A stretch of DNA of 57,163 nt, taken from NCBI GenBank assembly GCA_002726235.1, contig PBSN01000012.1:41794-98956 (forward strand), read 5' to 3'. The position numbers and the translations under genes were made by a program. The DNA comes from Nitrospiraceae bacterium (GTDB lineage: Bacteria; Nitrospirota; Nitrospiria; Nitrospirales; UBA2166). Below, piece after piece: positions 45,348 to 55,246 of the stretch. Numbering within the stretch: position 1 is the stretch's first letter; the number at the start of each line of letters is the position of its first letter. The notes under the pieces were generated by a model. The model saw only the letters and a program-made list of their open reading frames with translations, was not told the DNA's origin and did not search any database.

Positions 45348-46612
45348 GTAGACGGTGTGAGATGTTTGGGTTCGTGCGAAAGTGCTGCGAGGGTCTCACG
45401 AAATCGTTCGCCGATCATGTGTACATCGTAGTGCGCATTGACAAACTGATACGCAGCATCAAGCATTTTCCGTGTCTGTTCGGGGGCAAGAAGAATTTGG
45501 TTTATCCCCTCAACAAACTCTGCCGCGGTATTTGCTAGCCAGAAATGGGTCATAGCTGTTGCATTTAGCCCTTCGACCGCCTTGGTGGTTGCAATGAGCG
45601 GGCGACGTGCTGCCCAGGCCTCCAAGACTTTAAAGCGTGTTCCACTGCCATTGAGAATTGGGGCAAGAATCATCGTGGCATCGTCGATGTACGGTCGAAT
45701 ATCATCGACGAATCCCGTAAAGGTTACTCCATCCATTTGGGGTTTGGTCCAATGCGGATCGTCTTTGCCCACAATCCATAACTCACAATCTTTATGGACG
45801 GTCCTCACCTGAGGGAACACACGACGCACTAATAGCTCAACCGCAGTTCGGTTGGGTGGAAAATCAAGTCCGCCACAAAAAAGGAGGCGTTTTCGCTGTC
45901 CGGAGTTTTGATATATCGACTTATAAAACTCAACATCAATGCCGTTTGGGATTACTGAAATGCGCGAATTCGAGTTCGGCTGTTCTGATCCATAAAGAAT
46001 GGTTTCGATGCGCTGTTTATCATGGTCCGAAGTCGTAAACAGGTGGTCAAACATGGGAAGCCAGCGACGTTCTTGATGGATGGCGAAACGGGCAAACATG
46101 TGATCGATCCACGAACGAGGAAAATTGTCAGAATATGTCGCAAATTCCTTCTTAAGATCTGACTCGATGTTATGGAGATCGAGAATTATGATGCCTGAAG
46201 AACTGAGAACATCCTGAACCAGAGGGTAATAGTTTGCGATCCAGGAATGTTCAAGGATTGCGAGATCGTACGATCGTCCGGCGAGGGTGTTCGCCACTTG
46301 GCGCATAACGATGTTGTTGACGTAAACATCTGATCTTGGACTTAGCCGATGATGAATGCAGTACATGATTCTGTGAAGTTGTGAGCGCAGGTCCTTTTTT
46401 GGAAAGATGGCTGGGATAATATCGATTCTCTGACAGCAGTGATTGAGTGAAGGATAGCTAGAAGGTGATGGCAGTGTTGGGCTACTTAGTGCGAGAAGAT
46501 CAACTGTATACGTGTCCTTCAACGAGGCGATTAGGTGATAAACGCGAAGGAGTCCTCCCTCGGAAGGAGGATAGGGATAGTCAGGAGCGATAATCAGGAC
46601 AGTAGGCTTCAC
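45344..46612 (-). CDS. Glycosyltransferase, GT-B fold
   Basis: 422 residues from GTG 46612, which has GAGGA seven bases ahead; an ATG-like extension to 46681 lacks such a site. The start VKPTVLIIAPDYPYPPSEGGLLRVYHLI, GLDFPPNRTAVELL and APILNGSGTRFKVLEAWAARRPLIATTKAVEGL resemble the sugar transferases of exopolysaccharide/exosortase-type loci (TIGR03087-like). The C-terminal half closely resembles the C-terminal half of the 916-residue protein at 49255-52005. Confidence 0.88.
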   Translation of the reverse strand: MKPTVLIIAPDYPYPPSEGGLLRVYHLIASLKDTYTVDLLALSSPTLPSPSSYPSLNHCCQRIDIIPAIFPKKDLRSQLHRIMYCIHHRLSPRSDVYVNNIVMRQVANTLAGRSYDLAILEHSWIANYYPLVQDVLSSSGIIILDLHNIESDLKKEFATYSDNFPRSWIDHMFARFAIHQERRWLPMFDHLFTTSDHDKQRIETILYGSEQPNSNSRISVIPNGIDVEFYKSIYQNSGQRKRLLFCGGLDFPPNRTAVELLVRRVFPQVRTVHKDCELWIVGKDDPHWTKPQMDGVTFTGFVDDIRPYIDDATMILAPILNGSGTRFKVLEAWAARRPLIATTKAVEGLNATAMTHFWLANTAAEFVEGINQILLAPEQTRKMLDAAYQFVNAHYDVHMIGERFRETLAALSHEPKHLTPST

Positions 46613-46771
46613 TCGATGTTCCTCGACGCAGTTCATCGCGTTGCAATGAGGACAAAATATGCTGACATTGGATGATATCACACGGCTAGAATAAGGCGCA
46701 TGGACATTCCGTCAGAGGGTATCTTTGCGCCCTATTCCAACCATGGTCGTCGTTCTACATTGGGTCTTACG

Positions 46772-47809
46772 TCATGAAAAGGCCTTTAAAACTTTAAACG
46801 TCATGTGTGCGCTCTTTTCCCATGAGAAGCGTGCGGAATGTGTACGTCCTTTCTCTGAAAGTGTCGCGCGAAGGGATGTGTCACGGATAAGGGTAAGTAA
46901 TGCCGACGCTATTTCATCTTCATGATAGGGGTCGACGCATATGGCACTGTCGCTGGCTACTTCAGTCAATGCGGTTAGGTTGCTGGTTAATACTGGGGTG
47001 CCACTTGCCATAGCTTCGAGCACTGGGAGTCCGAAACCTTCATACATGCTTAGATAGAGAAATACCGTGGCCCCTGCGTACAATGGGGCGAGCACATCGT
47101 CAGGGACGTAGCCAAGAACATGAACGCGTGGTGGGATATTGTGAGGTTGAGTATGGCGAAAGATGCTCGAAGTTGCTGTTCCACCAAACAACACCAGCCA
47201 CAGGTCGTTGGGAACGTCATTCTGAATGTTTCTCCATACTGAGAGCTGCCGGTCAATATTTTTTCTCTGCTCAAGTGATCCGATGGCGAGCAGGTAATGT
47301 TCCGAGGGTATTTTGAGTCGTTCACGCATGCGCTGTATTGTGGAGGTATCTTGGGGTGTGAAGGAAGGTGCAATGCCGTTTGGGATGACAGAAATGTGGT
47401 CTTCTGCAACCGCGCATTTCTCCATAAGACGTTGCTTTGTAAAATGTGAGATTGTGATAATGTGGGCTACGCGTTGTACGAGTCGTGGAAGAAGAAAGTT
47501 ATACCAGGTGGCGAAGCGTCGGCTGAACCACTCTGGATGGTCAATGGTTGCAAGGTCATGAATTGTGACTACTTGATTTCTGACTACGAGAGGACCTGTA
47601 TTGCCCGGACTCCATAGGGTTTTTCCCTGGGAGTGGAATGGTAGAACGCATTGTTCCCACAGATGGCCAGCGACTCCCGACAGCGGATACGGTGGTGCGA
47701 TCGCCTTGACCTCATCAGGTGCCTGTTGCAGTAGTTCTTGAGTGTATCGTTGTACTCCGGTGAGTGGTGCTCTGCAATTTCTTAAGTTGCATACTATGGT
47801 TGTAGACAT
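46772..47809 (-). CDS. Glycosyltransferase family 4 protein
   Basis: 345 residues from ATG 47809 with GAGAG just upstream; ATG 47824 is an alternative. The N terminus NLRNCRAPLTGVQRYTQELL, VVTIHDLATIDHPEWFS and ITISHFTKQRL are typical of GT4 enzymes of the WbdA/RfaB kind. The donor site is PLYAGATVFLYLSMYEGFGLPVLEAMASGTPVLTSNLTALTEV. It belongs to the exopolysaccharide cluster, is separated by 160 bases from the next glycosyltransferase, and is divergent from the plus-strand methyltransferase. Confidence 0.92.
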   Translation of the reverse strand: MSTTIVCNLRNCRAPLTGVQRYTQELLQQAPDEVKAIAPPYPLSGVAGHLWEQCVLPFHSQGKTLWSPGNTGPLVVRNQVVTIHDLATIDHPEWFSRRFATWYNFLLPRLVQRVAHIITISHFTKQRLMEKCAVAEDHISVIPNGIAPSFTPQDTSTIQRMRERLKIPSEHYLLAIGSLEQRKNIDRQLSVWRNIQNDVPNDLWLVLFGGTATSSIFRHTQPHNIPPRVHVLGYVPDDVLAPLYAGATVFLYLSMYEGFGLPVLEAMASGTPVLTSNLTALTEVASDSAICVDPYHEDEIASALLTLIRDTSLRATLSEKGRTHSARFSWEKSAHMTFKVLKAFS

Positions 47810-47977
47810 CTTAGCTCTCGTCATGTCGTACGTTTCAACTGTTGTACCCCTAGAATGACATACTACAGATTTTTATGGTCTGTCGTCATGTTGCGACTTC
47901 AAAATTTGCGACTAAGGTGGGCGCGATGAGGGAGCATCGCAGGGCGATGTGTTCGAGGAATAACGACGGCCTGGCCA

Positions 47978-48190
47978 ATGGTTCATTCTAAGGGGGCTGA
48001 ACGCTTGTGGATTTCGCCTACGGCAATCATCGCTTCCATCTTTTCCATATGTGCGCCATTTGCCCTTGGTTCACTCCACAATCTGTCTGGGCTAATTTAT
48101 TTATGTTATTTCGTGATGGGTCTTTATCCCGTGACTGGCATGATTAGGATCCGACGATATGATGGTAGCCCTATGATCATGAAGATCTGA
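47978..48190 (+). CDS. Possible small membrane protein
   Basis: A 70-codon frame with two hydrophobic stretches (SPTAIIASIFSICAPFAL and GLIYLCYFVMGLYPVTGM). No ribosome site or family is recognised. It lies in the 450-base gap between divergent EPS genes and may be chance. The rest of that gap shows nothing I can name. Confidence 0.25.
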   Translation: MVHSKGAERLWISPTAIIASIFSICAPFALGSLHNLSGLIYLCYFVMGLYPVTGMIRIRRYDGSPMIMKI

Positions 48191-48261
48191 TTGACTCGAA
48201 TTAAGGGCGTTGTTATGCTCAAGTCTGTGCGCGACCTGCTTTCCTTGATCCTGCGTTTGAG

Positions 48262-49254
48262 GTGGCTGTGGACCGTGATCTAGCAGCCCTAACGTCGCTG
48301 CTTCCAATTGCAACTCCGAACAACGGTGGCAAGATTGATGTGGACGATCTTGTTGCGGCTACGGCGTGTGTTTTGCATACGGACTCTTCGATCCGTCCAT
48401 CTCTTGGGTTGGTTGCGCTCGATATTCTTCGCCGTGTGTTTGGGGAGAACGCTGTCAACACGGTTCAGCGATTCCTTGGCATACAGACGCGTTCGGTGCA
48501 GCTTGCGGATTATCAAGAGATTTCCATTAACGGACTTGCGTCATTTGTCGATATTCGGGGGAAGACCATACTCGAGGTGGGAAGTGATGAGGGAGGAAAT
48601 GTTCTTGTCGCTCTGGAAGCGAGGGGCGTGAGGTTTGCCTTGGGTATTGACATTTGGAAGCGAAAAGATTGGTTTCGTGTTCTCTCGAAAAAGCTTGTAC
48701 AGGCACATGGGGATGTGCTGTCGCTTCCGTATCGAGATGATAGCTTCGATGTGCTCCTCAATATTGCGACCTTCGAACATATCCACAATCTTGATATGAC
48801 CATGCGTGAAATGCATCGTTTGCTCAAACCAAAAGGAATCATGTATGCCCAGTTTGGGCCAATTTGGTCATCTGCGGTTGGACACCACATTTGGTGTCAT
48901 CTCGATGACCAGATCTTTCGCTTTGATGATCCAGCCCTCAACCCCTTAGATGATTTTGACCACCTCTTATACACCCGGAAGGAATTGGCAGAAAAATTAG
49001 CGAAGTCCTGGGATGCCCGGACGGTAGAGCACCTCGTCAGAGCGGTCTTCGATCATTCACATATTAACCGTATCTTCCATCACGAGATCTGTGATTGTAT
49101 GCGGCAATCTCCGTTTGAGGTGTTACGCCTGGAAAAAAGTTGGGACATTTCTGTCCCATCTGAAATCGAACAGCGTCTTCGCGATCGGCATGGGGATAGG
49201 TCTGATTTCAGCTGTGCAGGTATGCAAATCGTATTACAAAAAGGTGATTCCTAG
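48262..49254 (+). CDS. SAM-dependent methyltransferase (Methyltransf_11 type)
   Basis: 330 residues; GTG 48262 or GTG 48268 (the latter has GAGG at good spacing), and an in-frame stop lies at 48202. The class I motifs are TILEVGSDEGGNVLVALEARG (motif I), LSLPYRDDSFDVLLNIATFEHI (motif II) and EMHRLLKPKGIMYAQFGP. The substrate is probably a sugar or glycan end group, judging only from position inside the exopolysaccharide cluster. The stop abuts the start of the large double glycosyltransferase. Confidence 0.85.
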   Translation: MAVDRDLAALTSLLPIATPNNGGKIDVDDLVAATACVLHTDSSIRPSLGLVALDILRRVFGENAVNTVQRFLGIQTRSVQLADYQEISINGLASFVDIRGKTILEVGSDEGGNVLVALEARGVRFALGIDIWKRKDWFRVLSKKLVQAHGDVLSLPYRDDSFDVLLNIATFEHIHNLDMTMREMHRLLKPKGIMYAQFGPIWSSAVGHHIWCHLDDQIFRFDDPALNPLDDFDHLLYTRKELAEKLAKSWDARTVEHLVRAVFDHSHINRIFHHEICDCMRQSPFEVLRLEKSWDISVPSEIEQRLRDRHGDRSDFSCAGMQIVLQKGDS

Positions 49255-52005
49255 ATGATTGCATTGGAAGGACCACATGTCTTCTTCCTCGTGCATGGGC
49301 TGTATCCAATCAAGGGGTATCCTGTGACTGGCAATGGCGTTCGGGCGTGGGGATTAGTTCAAGGATTGCAGCAACGTGGATGTCGTGTGACCTATGCTAC
49401 ACCTACGGATACTATTCGGCCTGGATGGGAAGCCTGCATCACGCCTGGATTTGACGTTGCGTTTTTTGATGGAGCGTTGGAACTTAACGAATCAATCAAT
49501 AGGGTGAAACCTGATGTAATCGTAGGGGTCAATTGGGAACTCGTCGATCTACTCCCTGAACAGCTGGAGGTTCCCATCGTTCTTGACCTGATCGCGCCGC
49601 GTCTGCTCGAAATGCAATTTCAACAGTTGACGCATGCTACGGTTGATGCCGAGATATTGCGTTACATGCAGGTGCTTGGTCGAGGAAGTCATTTTCTCTG
49701 TAGCACGGACAAACAGAAATCATTCTATCGGTCATGGTTGATGTTGAGCGGTGTCTATGGAGCCAATGACCCTATCGACGTTATTCCCATCTCGGCGGAT
49801 CCTCAAATGCCGCGACGAACGCGGGATACCTTGGGAGACATCACGTTTGTCTACGGCGGCGTATTTTGGCCGTGGCAACGTCCAACTGGCTACCTTAACC
49901 GTGTCGCGACCGCACTGCAGTGTCATGGTCATGGACACTTGCTTGTCATCGGCGGCTCCTATCCGCTTGGATCAGATGGCTTTGCCGGTTCGAGCTTTAC
50001 CGATGAATTGGTGTCGAACCATCATCTAATGTTCAAGCCGCTCCTCCCTTATGAAGAGATGGAAAAAGCATTTCTTAGCGCGCATGTGGCTGTTGATCTT
50101 TCGGAGCGAAACCCTGAGCGTGAACTCAGTTTTTCGTATCGCATCATCGAATACCTTCGCTGCGGTCTTCCTGTTATTTGCAATCACTATCTGTCTATTG
50201 CATCGGATATTGAATCGTATCAATCAGGATGGGTAATTAATTCCGAGAATGATCCAGACGGGTTGGAGGCGTTGATCGCAGACATTCTTGCCCATCCTGA
50301 TCAGATTGCCGAGCGGAGCGCCAATGCCCAGCGTCTGGTTTACGATAGGTACAATTGGGAGCGTACGACCAAGCCGCTCTATCGGTATTGCGTTGAACCA
50401 AAAAAACTCCAGCGGAAGCCGAATATCATGACGACTATTTTGGCAAAGCAACAAAGGCTTGAAGACGAATTCCGTGATTACACACGCACATTGTCAGAGC
50501 AAGGAGAATGTCTTGGTCGTCAGGAGACACGTCTTGCTTCTATGGGGGGGCAACTCGACCGAATTGAACAGGCAAACCAAGCTTATCAGGACGATATGCG
50601 TGAGCAGCTTCGACACTTGATAGAAGCCCAACAGCAGTTAGAGCATCGGGTGTCGACCTTAGGAATTCGAGGCATGCTTCATTGGATATGGAGGATTCCA
50701 GAACGAATCTATCGTGTTGTCTTGAAGCCGTTGTTTTCTGGAAAGGATGCTAAAAACATTGCAATTATCACCCGCGCCGACATCTTTCCCGTTCACCACG
50801 GCGCCGCAGTGAGAATTGTCGAGTCTGCACGCGCGCTCTCCCGTCATTGTGATCAAGTTTTGCTTATCACAACCGACCGCACTAAGTACTTCGTGTTTAT
50901 CCGTGGTGAAATGTATCAGCGATGTTATCCGAAGCTTCTTCGGGTTTTTCCTTTGCCTCTAAATCCTGTGTTGCAATACGTATTGAAGCGTCGTGGAGTT
51001 CCACTCAATGAATGTTATCTTTTCCATGCGCTTTATGACTTGAACATGTGGGTGCGGACCCTATTTATCGCGTATCAACACCGTATTACCTTGTATCAAG
51101 CAGAGTTTCCCGCTTTCCTTCGACCGGCACTCATTGCACGGTGGTTCTTTGGAGGGAAGACTGCCCTCGTTGAACATAACGTCGAGTTTTCACGAATTCA
51201 TGAAACAGAAGGCGTGTCGTCGAAGGCTCGGCAGTTTCTTCTGGACCTTGAAATACGCCTGTGTAATCAGGCTGACCATGTCATTGCTGTCTCGACTGTT
51301 GATCAGTCTACACTCATTGCGGCTGGGGTGAAACCCGAAAAGATTGCCGTTATTCCCCATGGCGTTGATCTTGAACGTTTTGCCGGCGCAGTTTCCACAG
51401 TGTCGCAAGTGAGCATTAGTTCTTCCTCTCGCACACCTGTCTTGGTGTACCATGGGCCGTATTCCTACGCGCCAAATTTGCAGGCAGTGATGGCTTTGGG
51501 TACCGTGATCCTTCCTGCACTTGAGCAACGCGGTCATCACGTAATTTGTCTAGCCATTGGGGCCAGTCCACCGGCGGAATCTCCACATCCATCTCTCACC
51601 TTTGTGGGACCAGTTGATGATATTGCGTTGCATCTCAAACGCGGGGACATCGCTGTGGTGCCGCTTACGGCTGGCGGAGGTACGCGGATGAAGGTTCTTG
51701 ATTACTTCGCGGCACGTATTCCCGTTGTTGCCACCAGAAAAGCGGTTGAAGGGCTTCCGGTCGAGGATGGGAAACATTTGGTGATGGTCGATGAAGTTGA
51801 GGAGATGGTGGAACCGATTGCGGAGCTGATCAGCAATCCGGTTCATTGCCACGAGTTGACCGATAATGCGTTTGCGCTCGTCGAAGCACTGGACTGGTCG
51901 ATGATTGGGATTCGCTATATGGAACTCTATGATTTGCCATGGTGGCGTGGAAATGGGAAATCTGTTACGCCTCAACAGAAGGGTAACTGGAAAAAGAAAC
52001 GCTGA
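49255..52005 (+). CDS. Double glycosyltransferase with central coiled coil
   Basis: 916 residues comprising two complete GT-B units. Residues about 1-385 hold the first (FFLVHGLYPIKGYPVTGNGVRAWGLVQGL; donor half VDLSERNPERELSFSYRIIEYLRCGLPVI). Residues about 395-470 are a predicted coiled coil (LEDEFRDYTRTLSEQGECLGRQETRLA). Residues about 490-905 hold the second (NIAIITRADIFPVHHGAAVRIVESARAL; donor half PLTAGGGTRMKVLDYFAARIPVVATRKAVEGLPV). It probably adds two consecutive sugars. It directly follows the methyltransferase. The C-terminal unit is the closest relative in this window of the enzyme at 45344-46612. Confidence 0.88.
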   Translation: MIALEGPHVFFLVHGLYPIKGYPVTGNGVRAWGLVQGLQQRGCRVTYATPTDTIRPGWEACITPGFDVAFFDGALELNESINRVKPDVIVGVNWELVDLLPEQLEVPIVLDLIAPRLLEMQFQQLTHATVDAEILRYMQVLGRGSHFLCSTDKQKSFYRSWLMLSGVYGANDPIDVIPISADPQMPRRTRDTLGDITFVYGGVFWPWQRPTGYLNRVATALQCHGHGHLLVIGGSYPLGSDGFAGSSFTDELVSNHHLMFKPLLPYEEMEKAFLSAHVAVDLSERNPERELSFSYRIIEYLRCGLPVICNHYLSIASDIESYQSGWVINSENDPDGLEALIADILAHPDQIAERSANAQRLVYDRYNWERTTKPLYRYCVEPKKLQRKPNIMTTILAKQQRLEDEFRDYTRTLSEQGECLGRQETRLASMGGQLDRIEQANQAYQDDMREQLRHLIEAQQQLEHRVSTLGIRGMLHWIWRIPERIYRVVLKPLFSGKDAKNIAIITRADIFPVHHGAAVRIVESARALSRHCDQVLLITTDRTKYFVFIRGEMYQRCYPKLLRVFPLPLNPVLQYVLKRRGVPLNECYLFHALYDLNMWVRTLFIAYQHRITLYQAEFPAFLRPALIARWFFGGKTALVEHNVEFSRIHETEGVSSKARQFLLDLEIRLCNQADHVIAVSTVDQSTLIAAGVKPEKIAVIPHGVDLERFAGAVSTVSQVSISSSSRTPVLVYHGPYSYAPNLQAVMALGTVILPALEQRGHHVICLAIGASPPAESPHPSLTFVGPVDDIALHLKRGDIAVVPLTAGGGTRMKVLDYFAARIPVVATRKAVEGLPVEDGKHLVMVDEVEEMVEPIAELISNPVHCHELTDNAFALVEALDWSMIGIRYMELYDLPWWRGNGKSVTPQQKGNWKKKR

Positions 52006-52315
52006 AACTTTGATCTAGGCCGTTCTGCTTCATTTCCCAATTTGCAACTAGCTCAACAGATACCGCAACAATCCCTTCAGCACAGCCATCCTTGTCGACT
52101 ACTGTGCCATTGATGTGAGTTTTCGCATGCCTCTTTTTAATGTGGAACAGAAGACCTTTGATTTGTAGTAGGCCAGCTGTTTAGTCTGCGTTGGCCATTG
52201 AGGTCTTAGCTTTGCCTCTTGGATCAATCTTGATGCTTTCTTCGGGAAAAGGTGAGTACTTGGCCTGGCTATGATCAGCTAGCGTATATTTGTTTTGCCA
52301 CCAAGATGATTTCAT
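51965..52315 (-). pseudogene. Interrupted small ORF of unknown function
   Basis: From ATG 52315 a 44-codon frame (begins MKSSWWQNKYTLADHSQAKY, continues PEESIKIDPRGKAKTSMANAD) stops at TAA 52183-52181. The same frame then runs on for 71 codons with protein-like content (LFHIKKRHAKTHINGTVVDKDG, then EGIVAVSVELVANWEMKQN) to TAA 51967-51965. It overlaps the end of the glycosyltransferase gene by 41 bases. The second half faintly recalls a hotdog (MaoC-like) strand pattern, but I cannot name it. It is either a decayed gene or chance. The rest of 52006-52515 shows nothing further. Confidence 0.3.
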
Positions 52316-52515
52316 TAAGGTTTGCCGTTATTTCACTATGTTTGTATGGAAACCACCACACAAAACAAACGCATTTCTCTCAATTATGCAATAGCTCAGG
52401 TTTCATTGGGGAGAACGCTCAATTGGCTTGACCGCATTCTGCGTTTGCAGTATAGGGGAGGACAATCGCAACTAGACTAGGGCTACTGAGGAATAGCACT
52501 GTATTGCGCAGAGTA

Positions 52516-54285
52516 TTAGGGTGTGCGCTCTAACGTTTTGAGATGGACTTCGCGGAGCTGAGCTGGAGTGATGGAGGATGGCGCATCGGTCAGTGGGCAG
52601 GTGGCGGATTGGGTTTTTGGAAATGCGATGATATCTCGTATTGAAGGAGCCTCGGTAAGTAGCATGACTAGACGGTCGAATCCGATCGCAATGCCTCCGT
52701 GTGGGGGTGCACCAAATTCTAGTGCATCGAGCAAGAACCCGAACTTCGCTTGTGCTTCGTCTTCACTGATTCCGAGGAGGGTGAGCATCTTCTGCTGGAT
52801 ACTGTGTTGATGTATACGGATACTTCCGCCGCCAATTTCGTATCCGTTGATCACTAGATCATAGGCTTTGGCTTTGGCTTTCGTGGGATCAGTGTCTAGT
52901 TTGTCAATATCGCCATCAAACGGTGCGGTGAAGGGATGGTGAATAGCTGTATAGCGGGTTTCACCCTGCCCTTTTTCGAGAAGAGGGAAGTCTGTGACCC
53001 ACAGTGGAGCAACCGTGTTTTTTGGAATGACGTTGCGCTGTGTCGCCAACTCGATGCGCAGTGTTCCCAACACGGAGACTGCGACGTTATATTGATCAGC
53101 CACAAAGATAAGCAAGTCCCCGGGTTTTCCTCCGAGGGTTTTGGCCAGCTCTTGCGCGGCAGGTTCACCGAGGAATTTAAGAATTGGTGATTCAAACCCG
53201 GCATCTATTATCTTGATCCAGGCAAGGCCCTTGGCCCCAAGTTTTTGGGCGGTTGCGGTGAGACCGTCAGTTTCACCACGTGAGGCATCGGCCATTCCAG
53301 AGATCGAAAGCCCTTTCACTACTCCGCCCTTGGCAATGGCATCCTTAAAAACCTTGAAGCCTGAGTCGGAGACAATGTGGCTTACGTCATGCAAGAGCAT
53401 ATCGTATCGGAGGTCTGGTTTATCTGATCCATAGTGTTCCATGACTGTCTGGTAGCTCATACGTGGGAATGGCTGTGGGACGTCGACCTGGCGAAATTCC
53501 TTGAAAAGTTTCACGATGATGGGTTCGATAAGCTCGAACATATTCTCACGGGTGACAAAGGCACACTCAATATCAATTTGTGTGAATTCTGGTTGCCGAT
53601 CCATCCGGAGATCTTCATCGCGAAAACAGCGTGCGATCTGATAATAGCGATCCATGCCGGAAATCATGAGCAATTGCTTGAACAACTGAGGAGATTGCGG
53701 AAGAGCAAAAAAAGCCCCAGGGTGGGTACGGCTGGGAACCAAGTAATCACGTGCGCCTTCGGGGGTGCTTTTAGTCAACATGGGCGTTTCGACTTCAATC
53801 ATATCTTGAGCGTGAAGGTATTCTCGAATCATGTGAAGGCTCTCGTGCCGCATTCGTAAAGCGCGCTGCATGGGAGCGCGCCGGAGATCAAGGTAGCGAT
53901 ACTTCATACGGATGGGTTCGTCGGCGCCAGAGTCATCTTCAAGGAGAAAGGGAGGTGTTTTTGAGATGTTGAGAATATCAAGCTTGTTGACGAATACCTC
54001 AATCTCACCGGTTGAGATTGCTTGATTCTCAGTCTCTTCTGGACGGATCATAACTGTTCCGGTTACCGCAAGGACGTATTCCGAGCGTAAGGTATGGGCG
54101 TCGGTGTGGCTTGTGGCGTTGATATCGGGGTTGAAGACGATTTGGGTAATGCCGGTGTGGTCACGAAGATCGATGAAAATCAATCCTCCGTGGTCGCGTC
54201 GCCGGTGCACCCATCCCATGAGTGTGACGTTTTGGCTTGCATGTTCTTTGCGCAAGTCGCCGCAGTGATGTGTTCGCGTCATCAT
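52516..54285 (-). CDS. aspS: Aspartyl-tRNA synthetase
   Basis: Class IIb synthetase that charges tRNA-Asp, 589 residues from ATG 54285 (ATG 54282 is adjacent). The N-terminal OB fold contains [23 protein letters not shown]. Motif 2 is [22 protein letters not shown] and motif 3 is [19 protein letters not shown], and the bacterial GAD insertion lies between them. Whether it also charges tRNA-Asn cannot be read from sequence. The start lies one base after the stop of the pseudouridine synthase gene. The longer frame upstream to 54411 is overlap only. Confidence 0.95.
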   Translation of the reverse strand: MMTRTHHCGDLRKEHASQNVTLMGWVHRRRDHGGLIFIDLRDHTGITQIVFNPDINATSHTDAHTLRSEYVLAVTGTVMIRPEETENQAISTGEIEVFVNKLDILNISKTPPFLLEDDSGADEPIRMKYRYLDLRRAPMQRALRMRHESLHMIREYLHAQDMIEVETPMLTKSTPEGARDYLVPSRTHPGAFFALPQSPQLFKQLLMISGMDRYYQIARCFRDEDLRMDRQPEFTQIDIECAFVTRENMFELIEPIIVKLFKEFRQVDVPQPFPRMSYQTVMEHYGSDKPDLRYDMLLHDVSHIVSDSGFKVFKDAIAKGGVVKGLSISGMADASRGETDGLTATAQKLGAKGLAWIKIIDAGFESPILKFLGEPAAQELAKTLGGKPGDLLIFVADQYNVAVSVLGTLRIELATQRNVIPKNTVAPLWVTDFPLLEKGQGETRYTAIHHPFTAPFDGDIDKLDTDPTKAKAKAYDLVINGYEIGGGSIRIHQHSIQQKMLTLLGISEDEAQAKFGFLLDALEFGAPPHGGIAIGFDRLVMLLTEAPSIRDIIAFPKTQSATCPLTDAPSSITPAQLREVHLKTLERTP

Positions 54286-54286
54286 G

Positions 54287-55036
54287 TCAATGAGTGCCGG
54301 GGCGTGATCGTTTTGAGGAACGAGTGAGCACAGTACGAATCTGCGCGAGTTCTTCCGGTTCAAGCGGTCGAGTTTGTCCTGGCGGGAGAGTCCCAAGACG
54401 CAGCGATCCAAACCCGATACGTTTCAAACGGATGACTGAACATCCCACGCTCTCCATCATGCGCCGAATCTGCCGTTTCCTGCCCTCGAAGAGCGTGATT
54501 TCAAGCCATGAGCTGGTGGGGAGTTTCTTGATTTTGTTGATGCGACAGGGAGCGGTCATACCATCATCAAGCATCACGCCTTTTTGCAACTGTGCAATGT
54601 TCTGATCCGAAAGAACCCCCGAAACCTTTGCCACGTATGTTTTCGGGATGTGATAACGCGGGTGGAGCAATTGTGCGGCGAAATCACCGTCATTTGTGAG
54701 TACGATGAGGCCTTCAGTATTAAAGTCTAATCGGCCAACTGGATATATCCGTAGCGATGACGTGCGAAAAAAATCTTTGATGGTCTTTCGTCCTTCCGGG
54801 TCATGCATGGTGCTTACGCATCCCTGTGGTTTGTGAAGGATCATGTACACTTTTGGTTGTGACTGCGGGATCAGTTTTCCATCAACACGAATATGATCTT
54901 GGGAAGGATCAACCTTTGTTCCCAATTCGTTGATGATCTGCCCGTTCACCATGATGCGACCTTGGAGCAGGAGGCGTTCCGCTGCCCGGCGGGAACTGAT
55001 TCCGGCATCGGCGATGATCTTCTGAATTCGTACCAC
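54287..55036 (-). CDS. rluB: Pseudouridine synthase, RsuA/RluB family
   Basis: 249 residues. An N-terminal S4 RNA-binding domain ([32 protein letters not shown]) precedes the catalytic domain with the essential aspartate in [13 protein letters not shown] and the C-terminal [15 protein letters not shown]. It modifies a uridine in rRNA. RluB (23S position 2605) is the closest fit, but the exact site is not certain. It is the first gene of a pair with aspS and lies just left of the AT-rich accessory segment, with about 70 bases between. Confidence 0.9.
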   Translation of the reverse strand: MVRIQKIIADAGISSRRAAERLLLQGRIMVNGQIINELGTKVDPSQDHIRVDGKLIPQSQPKVYMILHKPQGCVSTMHDPEGRKTIKDFFRTSSLRIYPVGRLDFNTEGLIVLTNDGDFAAQLLHPRYHIPKTYVAKVSGVLSDQNIAQLQKGVMLDDGMTAPCRINKIKKLPTSSWLEITLFEGRKRQIRRMMESVGCSVIRLKRIGFGSLRLGTLPPGQTRPLEPEELAQIRTVLTRSSKRSRPGTH

Positions 55037-55104
55037 TAGTGTCGTCCTATTTTTATTCAGCTGTATGTTTTCTGTAAGTCATTAGTTTAAATTTTACCTA
55101 TTAG

Positions 55105-55246
55105 CTACTTTGCAAGTAGGCGTAACGTTGTTTGATTTGAACCGGCTAATTTGTTCGCATTATTTAAAAAAAACATCACTTGATCAACTGCTTTTATGGA
55201 ATCTTTATTAATTGCACACTCCCAAACCACCATTACCTTCCATCCA
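55105..55246 (-). pseudogene. Displaced C-terminal part of vsr
   Basis: Read one base out of the vsr frame, bases 55245 to 55105 encode GWKVMVVWECAINKDSIKAV... followed by 27 more codons and TAG at 55107-55105. The WKVxVVWEC pattern is the conserved C-terminal strand of Vsr endonucleases. Removing one A from the A7 run (plus-strand T7 at 55247-55253) joins it to the upstream part as ..LKNGWKVMVVWEC.. Confidence 0.8.

Noticed and set aside
52054-52167. Plus-strand frame in the gap after the large glycosyltransferase (LNRYRNNPFSTAILVDYC..)
   Set aside because: It is antisense to the longer, more protein-like minus frame at 51965-52315 and has no start codon near its front.
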